42,953 nucleotides of DNA from Oscillospiraceae bacterium (GCA_015063855.1 SVTI01000009.1:1-42953), one strand, 5' to 3'; shown: positions 1 through 8,553, counted from the first letter of the stretch. Numbers and translations are program-made. The notes: a model not told the origin generated them from the sequence alone.

Positions 1-25
1 CAAAATATTAAAATAAACTTATTAT

Positions 26-120
26 AAAAAAGCGGGTGCCGACCCGCAGCGATGATCGGGCATGAACTACGTCAAAACCTCTAACTTCAATGCCCGAAAC
101 GGAGCAATTTCCTATATATT
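26..120 (-). repeat. Structured intergenic element, subtype I (copy A)
   Basis: Read on the minus strand it begins with TATATAGGAAATTGC, continues with an 8-bp stem (TCGGGCAT at 56-63 pairs with ATGCCCGA at 90-97 on the plus strand) and ends in a 6-bp GC hairpin (32-37 with 42-47, four-base loop) followed by six T. It lies directly downstream of copy B in the minus-strand direction. Related copies occur at 8267-8361 and 13984-14079. Function unknown: either a small RNA or terminator module, or a small non-autonomous mobile repeat. Confidence 0.75.
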
Positions 121-121
121 T

Positions 122-208
122 AAAAAAAGCGCCGCCGGGCGCACCGAATTTCGCCCATTTCTGAAGTGCGAACAACTCACACGAAATGAAGTAATTTCCT
201 ATATATTA
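122..208 (-). repeat. Structured intergenic element, subtype II (copy B)
   Basis: Read on the minus strand it has the same TATATAGGAAATT start as copy A, then an ATTTCG/CGAAAT outer stem enclosing a GTGTGA/TCGCAC hairpin, then GCGCC-CGGC-GGCGC and a T-run. It is nearly identical to 34676-34761 in the opposite orientation; I see one substitution, in the terminator loop, plus one T of run length. It sits just after the terminator of the acyl-CoA synthetase gene. Confidence 0.75.
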
Positions 209-250
209 AAAAGAACCCGCCTTATGCACGAATAAAAGCATAAGGCGGGT
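206..250 (-). terminator. Intrinsic terminator of the acyl-CoA synthetase gene
   Basis: A perfect 13-bp stem (215-227 with 238-250, 10-base loop) is followed on the minus strand by a T-rich tract. It lies 15 bp past the stop codon of the gene at 265-1899. Confidence 0.85.
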
Positions 251-264
251 AAAATATTTAAACA

Positions 265-1899
265 TTATTTTATCTGTGCTTCTACGAGGCTGCCCTGACA
301 GTACTTCTTACGAAGAACAGGCTTTTCGATCTTACCTGTGGGATTTCTGGGAACCTTTTCGAATACGATCTTTTTGGGTCTCTTATAACGGGGAAGCTCC
401 TGACAAAATTCGTTAATCTCATCTTCTGTACAGCTTACACCGTCCTTGAGTTCAATGATTGCAAGAGTTTTTTCGCCAAGACGCTCATCGGGAATACCGA
501 TAACGGCAACATCCTTGATCTTTTCATGCTTTCTGAGAGCGTCCTCGATCTGTACGGGATATATATTTTCACCACCGGAGATGACAACGTCTTTTTTACG
601 GTCAACAAGATAGATGAATCCGTCTTCATCCTCTCTGCCCATATCACCGGTGTAGAGCCATCCGTTTTTAAGCACTTCCTTGGAAGCCTCTTCGTTTTTG
701 TAGTAACAAAGCATTACGCCGGGACCCTTAACGATAAGCTCACCGATATCTCCGCGGGGTACCTCATTGCCCCTTTCGTCCACGATCTTAGCTTCCCAAA
801 GATAACCGGGCTTACCGATCGCACCCACCTTATGGATGTTTTCAACACCAAGGTGTACACAGCCGGGACCGATCGATTCGGAAAGACCGTAGTTGGTATC
901 GTACTGGTGATCGGGGAAGATACTCATCCAACGCTTGATAAGACTGGGGGGGACTGGCTGAGCACCGATGTGCATAAGTCTCCACTGTGAAAGAAGATAA
1001 TCGTCGAGATTTACCTTGCCGCTTTCGATTGCATCGAGCATATCCTGAGCCCACGGTACAAGAAGCCATACTATAGTACACTTCTCTTCGGTGATTGTAC
1101 GAAGAATCCACTCAGGCTTAACACCGCGAAGAAGAACTGCCTTACTTCCCGAAAGGAGACTTCCGAACCAGTGCATCTTTGCACCGGTGTGGTAAAGAGG
1201 GGGGATGCAGAGGAATACGTCGTTTTCTGTCTGACCGTGATGATTCTGCTCTGTCATACATGATGAAAGAAGAGCCTTATGGTTATGTAAAATAGCTTTT
1301 GGGAAGCCTGTTGTACCGGAGGAGAAGTAAATCGCTGCGTGGTCCTCCTCATTAAGCATGATAGGCGGAGCTTCGGATGAACAGAAATCCATCATGGCAC
1401 AGCAATTCTCGCTGTAAGAGGGCGCATCCTCGCCGACGTAGAACATTGTCTTTACATCGGGAATATCGTTTGCAATTACATCTATTCGTTTGATGAAGTC
1501 CTTACCGAATATAAGCACTTCGCAGTCAGCAAGCTCTAAGCAGTATTTGATCTCATCGCTTGAATAACGGAAATTCATAGGCACTGCAATACAGCCTGCC
1601 TTAAGAATACCGAAATAGAGAGGAAGCCATTCAAGTGAGTTCATAAGAAGAAGCGCAATCTTTGTGCCTCTTTTAAAGCCGCGGCTCAAAAGAAGATTTG
1701 CAAAGCGGTTTGCATTTTTATCAAAGCTCTTCCAGGTCATCTCACGACGGTAAGGTGTGCCTGCATTTGCACTCTCGATAAGTCTTGCTTCTCTCCATGT
1801 AACGGCGCTGTCGCGTTCTTCGGAGGGGTTTACCTCAACAAGAGCAATTTCCGATCCTTTTAATCGGGCATTGCGCTCAAGTAAATCTGTAATTACCAT
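265..1899 (-). CDS. Acyl-CoA synthetase (AMP-forming), fatty-acid CoA ligase family
   Basis: A 544-residue ANL-superfamily enzyme, expected to activate a carboxylic acid with ATP to an acyl-adenylate and transfer it to CoA in the cytoplasm. Visible motifs are the P-loop-like SSGTTGFPK at residues 193-201, YGLSES near 340, the YTGD segment near 417, the DRKKD hinge, GGENIYP, and the C-terminal PTGKIEK with the adenylation Lys. The length is normal for medium/long-chain acyl-CoA ligases, but substrate specificity cannot be read from the sequence. The start ATG is preceded by GGGAGAA. It appears to be a single-gene unit with a promoter at 2041-2069 and a strong terminator at 206-250. Confidence 0.9.
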   Translation of the reverse strand: MVITDLLERNARLKGSEIALVEVNPSEERDSAVTWREARLIESANAGTPYRREMTWKSFDKNANRFANLLLSRGFKRGTKIALLLMNSLEWLPLYFGILKAGCIAVPMNFRYSSDEIKYCLELADCEVLIFGKDFIKRIDVIANDIPDVKTMFYVGEDAPSYSENCCAMMDFCSSEAPPIMLNEEDHAAIYFSSGTTGFPKAILHNHKALLSSCMTEQNHHGQTENDVFLCIPPLYHTGAKMHWFGSLLSGSKAVLLRGVKPEWILRTITEEKCTIVWLLVPWAQDMLDAIESGKVNLDDYLLSQWRLMHIGAQPVPPSLIKRWMSIFPDHQYDTNYGLSESIGPGCVHLGVENIHKVGAIGKPGYLWEAKIVDERGNEVPRGDIGELIVKGPGVMLCYYKNEEASKEVLKNGWLYTGDMGREDEDGFIYLVDRKKDVVISGGENIYPVQIEDALRKHEKIKDVAVIGIPDERLGEKTLAIIELKDGVSCTEDEINEFCQELPRYKRPKKIVFEKVPRNPTGKIEKPVLRKKYCQGSLVEAQIK

Positions 1900-2040
1900 T
1901 TCAATTTCTCCCTTTATATACTGAAAATTTGTAAAGTGCTGATTATAAAATGTCTTTGCCTTTTTAAAGCAGAGGGCAAATATTACCGAGTTCTTTAAAA
2001 ATTAACTGAGATTGTATTATTGATGAACAAAATATGTTTC

Positions 2041-2069
2041 ATTATAACATACTAAATCGAAATAGTCAA
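2041..2069 (-). promoter_or_regulatory. Sigma-A promoter for the acyl-CoA synthetase
   Basis: On the minus strand: TTGACT, 17-bp spacer, TATAAT. The expected transcript start near 2034 leaves a leader of about 135 nt in which I see no recognisable riboswitch. Confidence 0.65.
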
Positions 2070-2117
2070 GTTTTTTGTATTGATTATATTGCTTTAATCG
2101 ACGGTTGAGTCCATTAT

Positions 2118-2301
2118 TGTAATACGTAGATTACTGTGATACAATATGATTGTAAATGAGTTGAACGTATGGAAAACAAGAGCGAATTTGTGTCAATAAA
2201 TAAGATGAATAAATTGATATACGTCAATGCTATTATAATTCTATGAGCTGCAGGGCAAAGCCGTATATTAAATCACAACCGCCACGGGGCGGTTGTTTTT
2301 T
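2118..2301 (+). other. Gene-poor stretch with possible short transcript and 25-codon ORF
   Basis: The 1900-2442 gap has no full-size gene. It holds a candidate promoter (TTGTAA at 2118-2123, 16-bp spacer, TACAAT at 2140-2145), a 25-codon ORF at 2169-2246 that looks like the start of a small hydrophobic protein, and an intrinsic terminator at 2276-2301. The ORF has no convincing ribosome-binding site. It may be a small RNA, a micro-protein gene, or the decayed 5' end of a lost gene. Confidence 0.3.
2276..2301 (+). terminator. Intrinsic terminator not linked to any full-size gene
   Basis: An 8-bp perfect stem CAACCGCC/GGCGGTTG with loop ACGG is followed by six T. No plus-strand gene lies upstream other than the 25-codon ORF. 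Confidence 0.7.
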
Positions 2302-2442
2302 GTAAAAAAGTATGATATAATTAATAAAATGCTGTAGCGAAACAAACGTATAGAATGAGTTAAATGCAGAAAACGTACCGGTTATTTATGAAAATCCCAT
2401 TCGTTGGGAAACTAAATTCAGAAAATAACAGAAAGGATATCT

Positions 2443-3069
2443 ATGGCATCACTTATAATGCACCTTTGCGTGGCAAAGGCTTTGATAAATGAAAATAAAA
2501 TAGAAAAGGGAAGTGAAAACGAATTTCTTTTAGGTACACTTATTCCCGATTTTGCTCTTGTTCCAAACGCTCATTATCGCACAAGTGAGAATGGAAAAAG
2601 CTTTTTTGATATAACACGTTTCCGCAAAAAATATATAAATAAGATAAAGATCGAGCCTCTATATCTCGGGTACTATCTTCATCTTGTGCAGGATGTAATC
2701 TTTCGGGATATGATGTACAATAAGTATTCATGGAACCCGAAAAACAAGGGGAATATTTCTCTGCTTTACGGAGATTACAGAAGGCTGAACGTATATCTGT
2801 CCGAAAAATATTTGATCGATATCGCTATGATAAAAGATCTTGATCCGTATGCACGATCGGCGGCAGGTGAGTTTATTTACGAGCATTTTTATTTAAAGGA
2901 TTGCCTTGCGACCGACCTTACCGTTAAAGAAGAGGGAGATTACTTCTTCCTTACTCCCGAAATATCAGAGGAGTTTTTGGATAGGGCAAAGGAACTTTGC
3001 ATTTATGAGCTAAATGCTCTTGAATGCGGAAACGGATATATAGATGAGAAGATTTACGGGTGGAATTGA
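2443..3069 (+). CDS. Hypothetical protein resembling the zinc-dependent phospholipase C fold
   Basis: A 208-residue, probably cytoplasmic protein. It has an early His (MHLCVAKAL), a GTLIPDF aspartate segment near residue 32 and a YYLHLVQDVIFRD segment near residues 75-87. This spacing of His and Asp in helices resembles the zinc-dependent phospholipase C/S1-P1-like family found in many Clostridia, but I cannot confirm it without a profile search. The start ATG follows GAAAGGATAT. It overlaps or abuts the next gene, so the three small genes to 3791 probably form one operon. Confidence 0.5.
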   Translation: MASLIMHLCVAKALINENKIEKGSENEFLLGTLIPDFALVPNAHYRTSENGKSFFDITRFRKKYINKIKIEPLYLGYYLHLVQDVIFRDMMYNKYSWNPKNKGNISLLYGDYRRLNVYLSEKYLIDIAMIKDLDPYARSAAGEFIYEHFYLKDCLATDLTVKEEGDYFFLTPEISEEFLDRAKELCIYELNALECGNGYIDEKIYGWN

Positions 3070-3071
3070 AG

Positions 3072-3332
3072 ATGAAAAGGTTTTATAAGAATGGTTGGCT
3101 TTGGATTGTCGCGATAAGTGTATATCTTTTACTGATATTTTTGTATATAATAATCTTTTCACCCGAATACACAAGAGTACAGGATTTTTTGCCGATCATA
3201 CCCATATATCTTCTTATGTTTGGCTACGAGTATGCTTGTGAAAACAGATTTTTCGCTACGAAATGGATTTTTACCATCATAACAGCTTTGATTCTTGGTT
3301 TCAGTGAAATTGTGAAATTATTGAAAGGTTAA
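3072..3332 (+). CDS. Small hypothetical membrane protein
   Basis: An 86-residue protein from the ATG at 3072; an in-frame GTG at 3060 would overlap the upstream stop and is less likely. Three hydrophobic segments are visible (about residues 8-27, 36-51 and 64-80), so it is a small integral membrane protein. No family is recognised. It follows the preceding gene with a 2-bp gap and is followed after 3 bp by another membrane protein, suggesting a co-transcribed group. Confidence 0.55.
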   Translation: MKRFYKNGWLWIVAISVYLLLIFLYIIIFSPEYTRVQDFLPIIPIYLLMFGYEYACENRFFATKWIFTIITALILGFSEIVKLLKG

Positions 3333-3335
3333 AAC

Positions 3336-3791
3336 ATGTATGTAATAGGCATTATTTTAATTATATTGGGGATAATTTCGTTTGTATTTTCGATTCTCTC
3401 GGTTGTTTTTTATATCATTCTCGAATCACGTACCGCCCTTACAGCTAAGACGGGCGGGACAAAAAGGGAGGTCAAATACAAAAAGGATGTTCCCGTATAC
3501 TCTTGCCGCGGACGAACCTTGGTTTTCTACGTTGCAATGATCATAAAGCATCAGAGTACGGGAAAATATGAGTATAAGGTTGACGGCAGAAGGTACTCTA
3601 TAAAGCACACTGAGTTTGCAAGAAAAAAAGAAATGCCGTGGATGGTGGCAGTTATATATATCAAGCGTTTTCCTTTTATAGCCTGTACCGAGAACGATTG
3701 GGGATTTTCAACTAATGCTTGGGGATTTCGCGCGATAAATTTGTTTTCAACCGCCTTAGTCCTTACGGTTATAGGTATATTATTTCTATAG
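3336..3791 (+). CDS. Hypothetical membrane protein with N- and C-terminal helices
   Basis: A 151-residue protein with one long hydrophobic stretch at residues 2-31, a basic soluble middle (about 35-125) and a C-terminal transmembrane segment (about 132-150). The middle domain carries a VPVYSCRGRT stretch and a run of Lys/Arg. No known family is recognised. GAAAGG precedes the ATG at a good distance. It is the last gene before the terminator at 3808-3834. Confidence 0.55.
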   Translation: MYVIGIILIILGIISFVFSILSVVFYIILESRTALTAKTGGTKREVKYKKDVPVYSCRGRTLVFYVAMIIKHQSTGKYEYKVDGRRYSIKHTEFARKKEMPWMVAVIYIKRFPFIACTENDWGFSTNAWGFRAINLFSTALVLTVIGILFL

Positions 3792-3807
3792 GGATGATAT
3801 TTCGTTG

Positions 3808-3834
3808 GCCGGCAGGTAATACCTGTCGGCTTTT
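3808..3834 (+). terminator. Intrinsic terminator after the small-gene cluster
   Basis: A 10-bp stem (3808-3817 with 3821-3830, one G-U pair) with loop AAT is followed by TTTT. Confidence 0.75.
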
Positions 3835-3969
3835 GAATTATTATCTTTAATATGGGGAGTATAAGAGGGTGGGGAGCCCGCAAACATGTTAAAATATGTG
3901 AATATCGGGTAAAATGAACAAATGTGGGACGAAATATAACGGTTTTTTGAACTTTGTTACAATGACATA

Positions 3970-3998
3970 TTGATTTTTTGAGAAAGTTGTGCTATAAT
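3970..3998 (+). promoter_or_regulatory. Promoter of hppA
   Basis: TTGATT, 17-bp spacer, TATAAT. Expected transcription start is near 4005, giving a leader of about 75 nt with no clear structured RNA. Confidence 0.65.
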
Positions 3999-4080
3999 TT
4001 ATAATTACATAGAGGACATATCGGAACTTTTTCGAAATGTGACTTTGTGAATCTTTTCTCAATTGTCAGGAGATGACTGA

Positions 4081-6210
4081 ATGGATAAAATTTTAGTAGC
4101 TTTAACATTTGCGGCAGCGGCATTGGCGCTGATCTTCGCCTTTGTTACCTCTCGTAGAGTGCTTGGCTTCTCTGAGGGTAATGATAAGATGAAGAAAATA
4201 TCATCATCTATTCGGCAGGGAGCTAATGCGTATCTTAAGCGTCAGTATAAGGTGGTTGTTATCTTCTTTGCTGTTATGTTTGTGATACTCGGAGTTATGG
4301 CGTTATTTGATCTTCTGACTCCCTACGTACCCTTTGCATTTATTACAGGCGGATTCTTCTCCGCATTATCCGGCTTTATCGGTATGAAGATCGCTACCCT
4401 TGCCAATGCAAGAACAGCAAATGCTTGTCAGGAAGGTCTTAACAGAGGTCTCCGTGTTGCGTTCTCTGCAGGCAGTGTTATGGGCTTCACCGTTGTAGGT
4501 CTCGGTCTTCTTGATATTTCGGTATGGTTTTTCCTTCTCAAGTTCGTATTCGGTCTTGAGCCGGAGGCAATTACCAGTGCAATGCTTACCTTCGGTATGG
4601 GTGCATCCTCCATGGCTCTCTTTGCAAGAGTTGGCGGCGGTGTGTTCACCAAGGCGGCTGACGTAGGTGCAGACCTTGTAGGTAAGGTTGAGGCAGGTAT
4701 TCCCGAGGATGACCCCCGTAACCCCGCTGTTATTGCGGATAACGTTGGTGATAACGTAGGTGACGTTGCAGGTATGGGAGCAGACCTTTATGAGTCCTAT
4801 GTAGGATCTATCATTTCTGCCTGCGCCCTCGGTGTTGTTGCGGCAATGAACTTCCCTAAGATAGACGGCATATTCGCCATGGCTCTCCCCCTTCTTATTG
4901 CGGCGGTGGGTATAGTGGCTTCTATATTCGGTACATTCCTTGTAAGAACCAAAGAGGGTGCTACACAGAAGCAGCTTCTTCGTTCTCTTTCCCGCGGTAC
5001 TAACTTCTCCGCTATAGTTATAGCGATAGCGGCATTCCCCTTGGTATACTTCGTTTTAGGTTCAGAGATGTGGCTTCTCTACTTCTCAATACTTGCGGGC
5101 TTGGTTGCAGGCGTTCTTATCGGACAGGCTACAGAGTACTTTACCTCTGACAGCTATAAGCCTACCAAGAATCTTGCGGCTACCTCCGAGACAGGTACTG
5201 CCACCATTATTATCGGCGGTCTCTCTGTAGGTATGCTCTCCACACTTCTTCCTATAATCATTATCGCAGTTGCTATCCTTGTAGCATATTTTGTTCCCGC
5301 TATAGGATTAACCGGTGACATCGCATCCTCTGTAGGTCTCTACGGTATTGCGCTTGCCGCAGTAGGTATGCTTTCCACACTTGGTATTACCCTTGCTACC
5401 GATGCTTACGGTCCCGTTGCGGACAACGCAGGTGGTATCGCTGAGATGGCAGGTCTGGATAAGGAAGTAAGAAAGAGAACCGATGCGCTCGACTCTCTCG
5501 GTAACACCACAGCGGCTACAGGTAAGGGCTTTGCTATAGGTTCTGCGGCGCTTACAGCTCTGGCGCTTATGGCGTCCTATATCAGTGAAATCAAAGCTCT
5601 TCTCGGTGAAGGAAGCAAAGCCTTCGCAGAGTTTATGTCTGATCTTTCTATTACCAATCCTACCGTTCTTGTAGGTCTCTTCATCGGTGCGTGTCTGCCC
5701 TTCGTATTTGCGGCACTTACCATGAACTCTGTAGGCAGAGCCGCACAGAGTGTGGTTAAGGAGGTTCGCCGTCAGTTCAAGCAGATTTCCGGTCTTATGG
5801 AGGGTAAGGCAGAAGCGGATTATGCAAGCTGTGTTGACCTCTGTACCAAGGCAAGTCTTAAGGAAATGGTGCTTCCCACCATCGTTGCGGTAGTAGTTCC
5901 CGTAGTTGTTGGTATAGTGCTTGGCTGTACAGGTGTTGTAGGTATGCTGGCTGGTGCTACTGCGTCCGGTTTCCTTATGGCGATATTCATGTCAAACTCC
6001 GGCGGTGCATGGGACAATGCTAAGAAGTATATCGAGAGCGGTGTTCACGGCGGTAAGGGCTCTGATAACCACAAGGCGGCTGTAGTAGGCGACACTGTGG
6101 GCGACCCCTTCAAGGATACCTCCGGTCCTGCAATCAATATTCTTATAAAGCTTCTTTCCATGGTTTCCATAGTATTTGCGGCTCTTGTAGTGAAATTTTC
6201 TATTCTTTAA
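4081..6210 (+). CDS. hppA: Membrane-bound ion-translocating pyrophosphatase
   Basis: A 709-residue polytopic membrane enzyme that couples PPi hydrolysis to pumping of H+ and/or Na+ across the cytoplasmic membrane. The acidic substrate-binding segment at about residues 195-240 holds the [19 protein letters not shown] and DNVGDNVGD motifs. Residues 474-483 read [10 protein letters not shown]; Ala and Gly in this segment are the signature of the K+-dependent class (K+-independent enzymes have Lys there). Whether the pumped ion is Na+ or H+ cannot be told reliably. The start follows AGGAGATGACTGA. It is monocistronic, with its own promoter and a shared terminator at 6221-6251. Confidence 0.97.
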   Translation: MDKILVALTFAAAALALIFAFVTSRRVLGFSEGNDKMKKISSSIRQGANAYLKRQYKVVVIFFAVMFVILGVMALFDLLTPYVPFAFITGGFFSALSGFIGMKIATLANARTANACQEGLNRGLRVAFSAGSVMGFTVVGLGLLDISVWFFLLKFVFGLEPEAITSAMLTFGMGASSMALFARVGGGVFTKAADVGADLVGKVEAGIPEDDPRNPAVIADNVGDNVGDVAGMGADLYESYVGSIISACALGVVAAMNFPKIDGIFAMALPLLIAAVGIVASIFGTFLVRTKEGATQKQLLRSLSRGTNFSAIVIAIAAFPLVYFVLGSEMWLLYFSILAGLVAGVLIGQATEYFTSDSYKPTKNLAATSETGTATIIIGGLSVGMLSTLLPIIIIAVAILVAYFVPAIGLTGDIASSVGLYGIALAAVGMLSTLGITLATDAYGPVADNAGGIAEMAGLDKEVRKRTDALDSLGNTTAATGKGFAIGSAALTALALMASYISEIKALLGEGSKAFAEFMSDLSITNPTVLVGLFIGACLPFVFAALTMNSVGRAAQSVVKEVRRQFKQISGLMEGKAEADYASCVDLCTKASLKEMVLPTIVAVVVPVVVGIVLGCTGVVGMLAGATASGFLMAIFMSNSGGAWDNAKKYIESGVHGGKGSDNHKAAVVGDTVGDPFKDTSGPAINILIKLLSMVSIVFAALVVKFSIL

Positions 6211-6220
6211 TCGAAAAAGC

Positions 6221-6251
6221 AAACACACGGTGACTTTTCATCGTGTGTTTT
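6221..6251. terminator. Bidirectional terminator between hppA and the Crp/Fnr gene
   Basis: A 13-bp stem with one G-U pair (6221-6233 with 6238-6250) and loop CTTT. It serves hppA on the plus strand and the convergent regulator on the minus strand. Confidence 0.75.
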
Positions 6252-6254
6252 AGT

Positions 6255-6914
6255 TTATAATAATATAAAATGCTTTTTATCACTCTCAAGGATGCCTTCT
6301 TTCCTCAGCTTGCTTATCTCCGCCGAGAGACCGCTTCGCTCGACCTCGAGGTAATCGGCTAACTCCTGTCGGTCAAAGGGGATTTCAAAGGAATTACTGC
6401 CATTCTTTTTTTCCTGCATATCGAGATAGGTCAAGAGCTTGTCTCTGGTAGAACGCTTGGAGACGATCTCTATCTTCTGATGGAACTGTACGGTCTTGGT
6501 TGCGATATCCTTCATGAGATTAAATATAAGCTGTTGATGAAATCCACAGTTATTGTTACAGGTATGGAGAATGTGGGAGCAATCTATGAGCATTATATAG
6601 GAGGGTTCGTTTGCGATGATCGAAACGGGCATTGACTGTGTTTCTGCACAGGCAAAGGCCTCGGCAAACAGTTCGGAGGGATATACATTGGAGAGAATAC
6701 TTCTGTTACCGTAGTAATCTGTTCGGCTTATCTGTACACTGCCGGAAAGAACGATGCCTATGTGCTTGACAGCCTTGCCCTCGGGAATGACGGTGTATTT
6801 CTTGTCATATAATTCTATTGTTGCACCGAGGCAGGCAAGCATTCTCAGAAGATTTTCCTCCTCAATATTGAAAAAAAGAGGACATTTTTTTAATATTTCT
6901 AAATATTTTCGCAT
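6255..6914 (-). CDS. Crp/Fnr-family transcriptional regulator
   Basis: A 219-residue protein starting at ATG 6914, which has GGAGG five bases upstream; an ATG at 6926 overlaps that site and is less likely. It has an N-terminal cyclic-nucleotide-binding-like beta-roll (about residues 10-130), a dimer helix with FNLMKDIATKT, and a C-terminal winged helix (about 150-215) with the recognition-helix stretch RQELADYLEVERSGLSAEI. It lacks the FNR-type N-terminal cysteine cluster; the CNNNC group near residue 105 is not a known Fe-S motif. It is divergent from the ferredoxin/ferritin genes, with a perfect palindrome between, suggesting auto-repression and control of the redox genes. Confidence 0.85.
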   Translation of the reverse strand: MRKYLEILKKCPLFFNIEEENLLRMLACLGATIELYDKKYTVIPEGKAVKHIGIVLSGSVQISRTDYYGNRSILSNVYPSELFAEAFACAETQSMPVSIIANEPSYIMLIDCSHILHTCNNNCGFHQQLIFNLMKDIATKTVQFHQKIEIVSKRSTRDKLLTYLDMQEKKNGSNSFEIPFDRQELADYLEVERSGLSAEISKLRKEGILESDKKHFILL

Positions 6915-6928
6915 AACAACCTCCATTT

Positions 6929-6944
6929 TGTTGAAATTTCAACA
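6929..6944. promoter_or_regulatory. Perfect 16-bp palindrome, probable Crp/Fnr operator
   Basis: TGTTGAAATTTCAACA is an exact inverted repeat in the divergent promoter region. Relative to the plus-strand -10 (TATAAT at 6966-6971) its centre falls about 41.5 bp upstream of the predicted start, the class II activator position. Relative to the minus-strand promoter it lies just after the start, a repressor position. Confidence 0.6.
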
Positions 6945-6958
6945 TACTTTCTCTTTTG

Positions 6959-6987
6959 ATTATACTATAATATAATCAGAAAAGCAA
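6959..6987 (-). promoter_or_regulatory. Promoter of the Crp/Fnr gene
   Basis: On the minus strand: TTGCTT (6982-6987), 17-bp spacer, TATAAT (6959-6964). It overlaps the plus-strand -10 region of the ferredoxin gene. Confidence 0.5.
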
Positions 6988-7014
6988 GAGTTGAATGAAC
7001 TTTTGGGGGTAAAC

Positions 7015-7713
7015 ATGATAAGAAAGATTATTAAAATAGACGAGGAAAAATGTAACGGCTGCGGTGCTTGTGCCAAGGCATGTCACGAGGGAGCTATAGA
7101 AATGATCGGCGGTAAGGCAAAACTCACCCGTGAGGATTACTGCGACGGTCTTGGAGATTGTCTTCCTGCCTGCCCCGTAGATGCTATAAGCTTTGAGGAA
7201 AGAGAAGCTCCCGCTTACGATGAGGCGGCGGTGCAGAGGGCTAAGGAGGAGAAGGCAAAACCGAAAAAGCTTCCCTGCGGATGTCCCGGTATGAATGCAA
7301 AGGCGATCAAGAGGGAGACAAACAGCTGTGCTTCTGTACCTGTTACCAGTCAGCTTATGCAGTGGCCCTGCCAGATAAAGCTTGTTCCGATAAATGCACC
7401 CTATTTTGACGAAGCAAATCTTCTCATAGCGGCGGATTGTACAGCCTTTGCCTACGGTAACTTCCATAATGATTTTATCAGAAATCATATCACTCTTATC
7501 GGTTGCCCCAAGCTTGATGAGGGAGATTATACAGATAAATTAACAGCTATCATTTCAAATAACAATATTAAGAGCGTTAAGGTGGTACGCATGGAGGTGC
7601 CCTGCTGCGGCGGTATTGAGAATGCGGTGAAGAGAGCTCTTATGGCCAGCGGAAAATTTATTCCCTGGCAGGTTGTGACTATATCCACCGATGGAAAAAT
7701 ACTTGAAAATTAA
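7015..7713 (+). CDS. 4Fe-4S ferredoxin-domain protein
   Basis: A 232-residue protein; ATG 7015 is preceded by GGGGGT, so the TTG 24 bases upstream is unlikely. The N-terminal 60 residues form a ferredoxin domain with Cys13, 16, 19 and 23 in a complete CxxCxxCxxxC motif and a second motif CDGLGDCLPACP in which the second Cys is Leu46, so the second cluster may be absent or atypical. The rest (about 85-230) has further Cys (CGCPG near 85, CGG near 195) and no recognised enzyme motif. It probably transfers electrons. It lies 35 bp upstream of ferritin and downstream of the Crp/Fnr palindrome, consistent with a redox-stress operon. Confidence 0.85.
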   Translation: MIRKIIKIDEEKCNGCGACAKACHEGAIEMIGGKAKLTREDYCDGLGDCLPACPVDAISFEEREAPAYDEAAVQRAKEEKAKPKKLPCGCPGMNAKAIKRETNSCASVPVTSQLMQWPCQIKLVPINAPYFDEANLLIAADCTAFAYGNFHNDFIRNHITLIGCPKLDEGDYTDKLTAIISNNNIKSVKVVRMEVPCCGGIENAVKRALMASGKFIPWQVVTISTDGKILEN

Positions 7714-7748
7714 TTAAAGAATAAATAAACAAAGAGAGGTAAATAATT

Positions 7749-8261
7749 ATGATGAACAAGAAGGTACACGAGCTTTTAAATCAGCAGATCAACAAGGAAT
7801 TATATTCCGCATATCTCTACCTTGATTTTTCTAACTACTTCAAGGCAAAGGGTCTTGACGGCTTTGCTAACTGGTACATGATCCAGGCACAGGAGGAAAG
7901 AGATCACGCAATGCTCTTCTATACATATCTCCAGAATGAGAATATGCCCGTAACCCTTGAGGCTATCGCGAAGCCCGACAAGGTGTTCAATGAGCATATG
8001 GATGTTCTCAAGGCAGGTCTTGAGCATGAGGAGTATGTAACATCACTTATCAATGATATCTACGGTGCAGCTTATGACGTAAGAGATTTCAGAACGATGC
8101 AGTTCCTTGACTGGTTCGTAAAGGAGCAGGGAGAAGAGGAAACCAACGCCAACGATCTTATCTCCAAGATGGAGCTTTTCGGAGGTGATCCCAAGAGCCT
8201 TTACATGCTCAATCAGGAATTGGCGGCAAGAGTATATTCTGCTCCTTCATTAGTATTATAA
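7749..8261 (+). CDS. Non-haem ferritin
   Basis: A 170-residue four-helix-bundle iron storage protein of the bacterial FtnA type; it oxidises Fe(II) and stores it in a 24-mer cage. The ferroxidase ligands are visible: Glu in INKELYSAY near residue 18, the EERDH Glu/His pair near 51-54, Glu in the EHEEY segment near 95, and EQGEEE near 128-133. The preceding GAGAGG is a good ribosome-binding site. It is probably co-transcribed with the ferredoxin-like gene, and iron sequestration fits the neighbouring rubredoxin and Crp/Fnr regulator. Confidence 0.95.
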   Translation: MMNKKVHELLNQQINKELYSAYLYLDFSNYFKAKGLDGFANWYMIQAQEERDHAMLFYTYLQNENMPVTLEAIAKPDKVFNEHMDVLKAGLEHEEYVTSLINDIYGAAYDVRDFRTMQFLDWFVKEQGEEETNANDLISKMELFGGDPKSLYMLNQELAARVYSAPSLVL

Positions 8262-8266
8262 TAAAT

Positions 8267-8361
8267 AAAAAAGCGGGCGCCGACCCGCAGCGATGATCGG
8301 GCTTGAACTATTCTAAAATCTTTTTCTTTAGTGCCCGAATTGGAGCAATTTCCTATACATT
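8267..8361 (-). repeat. Structured intergenic element, subtype I (copy C)
   Basis: It lies on the minus strand between ferritin and rubredoxin, opposite to both genes. It contains the GGAAATTGC start box, an outer stem (8297-8302 with 8333-8338) and the terminal hairpin 8273-8278 with 8283-8288, whose sixth pair is U-G when read as minus-strand RNA, versus U-A in copy A and C-G in copy D. Confidence 0.75.
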
Positions 8362-8393
8362 AAAAAATAATCAATTTACGGAGGAAATATAAA

Positions 8394-8549
8394 ATGAAAT
8401 ATGTATGTGACGTATGTGGATGGGAATATGATGAGGCTGTAGGTGATCCCGATAACGGAATTGCGGCAGGAACAGCCTTTGCTGATCTTCCCGATGATTT
8501 CGTTTGCCCTCTCTGCGGAGTAGGTAAGGACGATTTCTCCGAGGCGTAA
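8394..8549 (+). CDS. Rubredoxin
   Basis: A 51-residue protein: a one-iron electron carrier with ligands in CDVCG (Cys5, Cys8) and CPLCG (Cys39, Cys42), and the usual WEYD segment and Gly-Asp-Pro loop. The length is typical. GGAGG lies seven bases before the ATG. Rubredoxin commonly feeds peroxide- or oxygen-reducing enzymes in anaerobes, which fits the adjacent ferritin and ferredoxin-like genes. It is separated from ferritin by repeat copy C, so co-transcription is uncertain. Confidence 0.95.
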   Translation: MKYVCDVCGWEYDEAVGDPDNGIAAGTAFADLPDDFVCPLCGVGKDDFSEA

Positions 8550-8553
8550 TAAA

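Noticed and set aside
2214..2239. TTGATA and TATAAT as a promoter pair
   Set aside because: Spacing is only 14 bp, too short for sigma-A, and it lies inside the 25-codon ORF.
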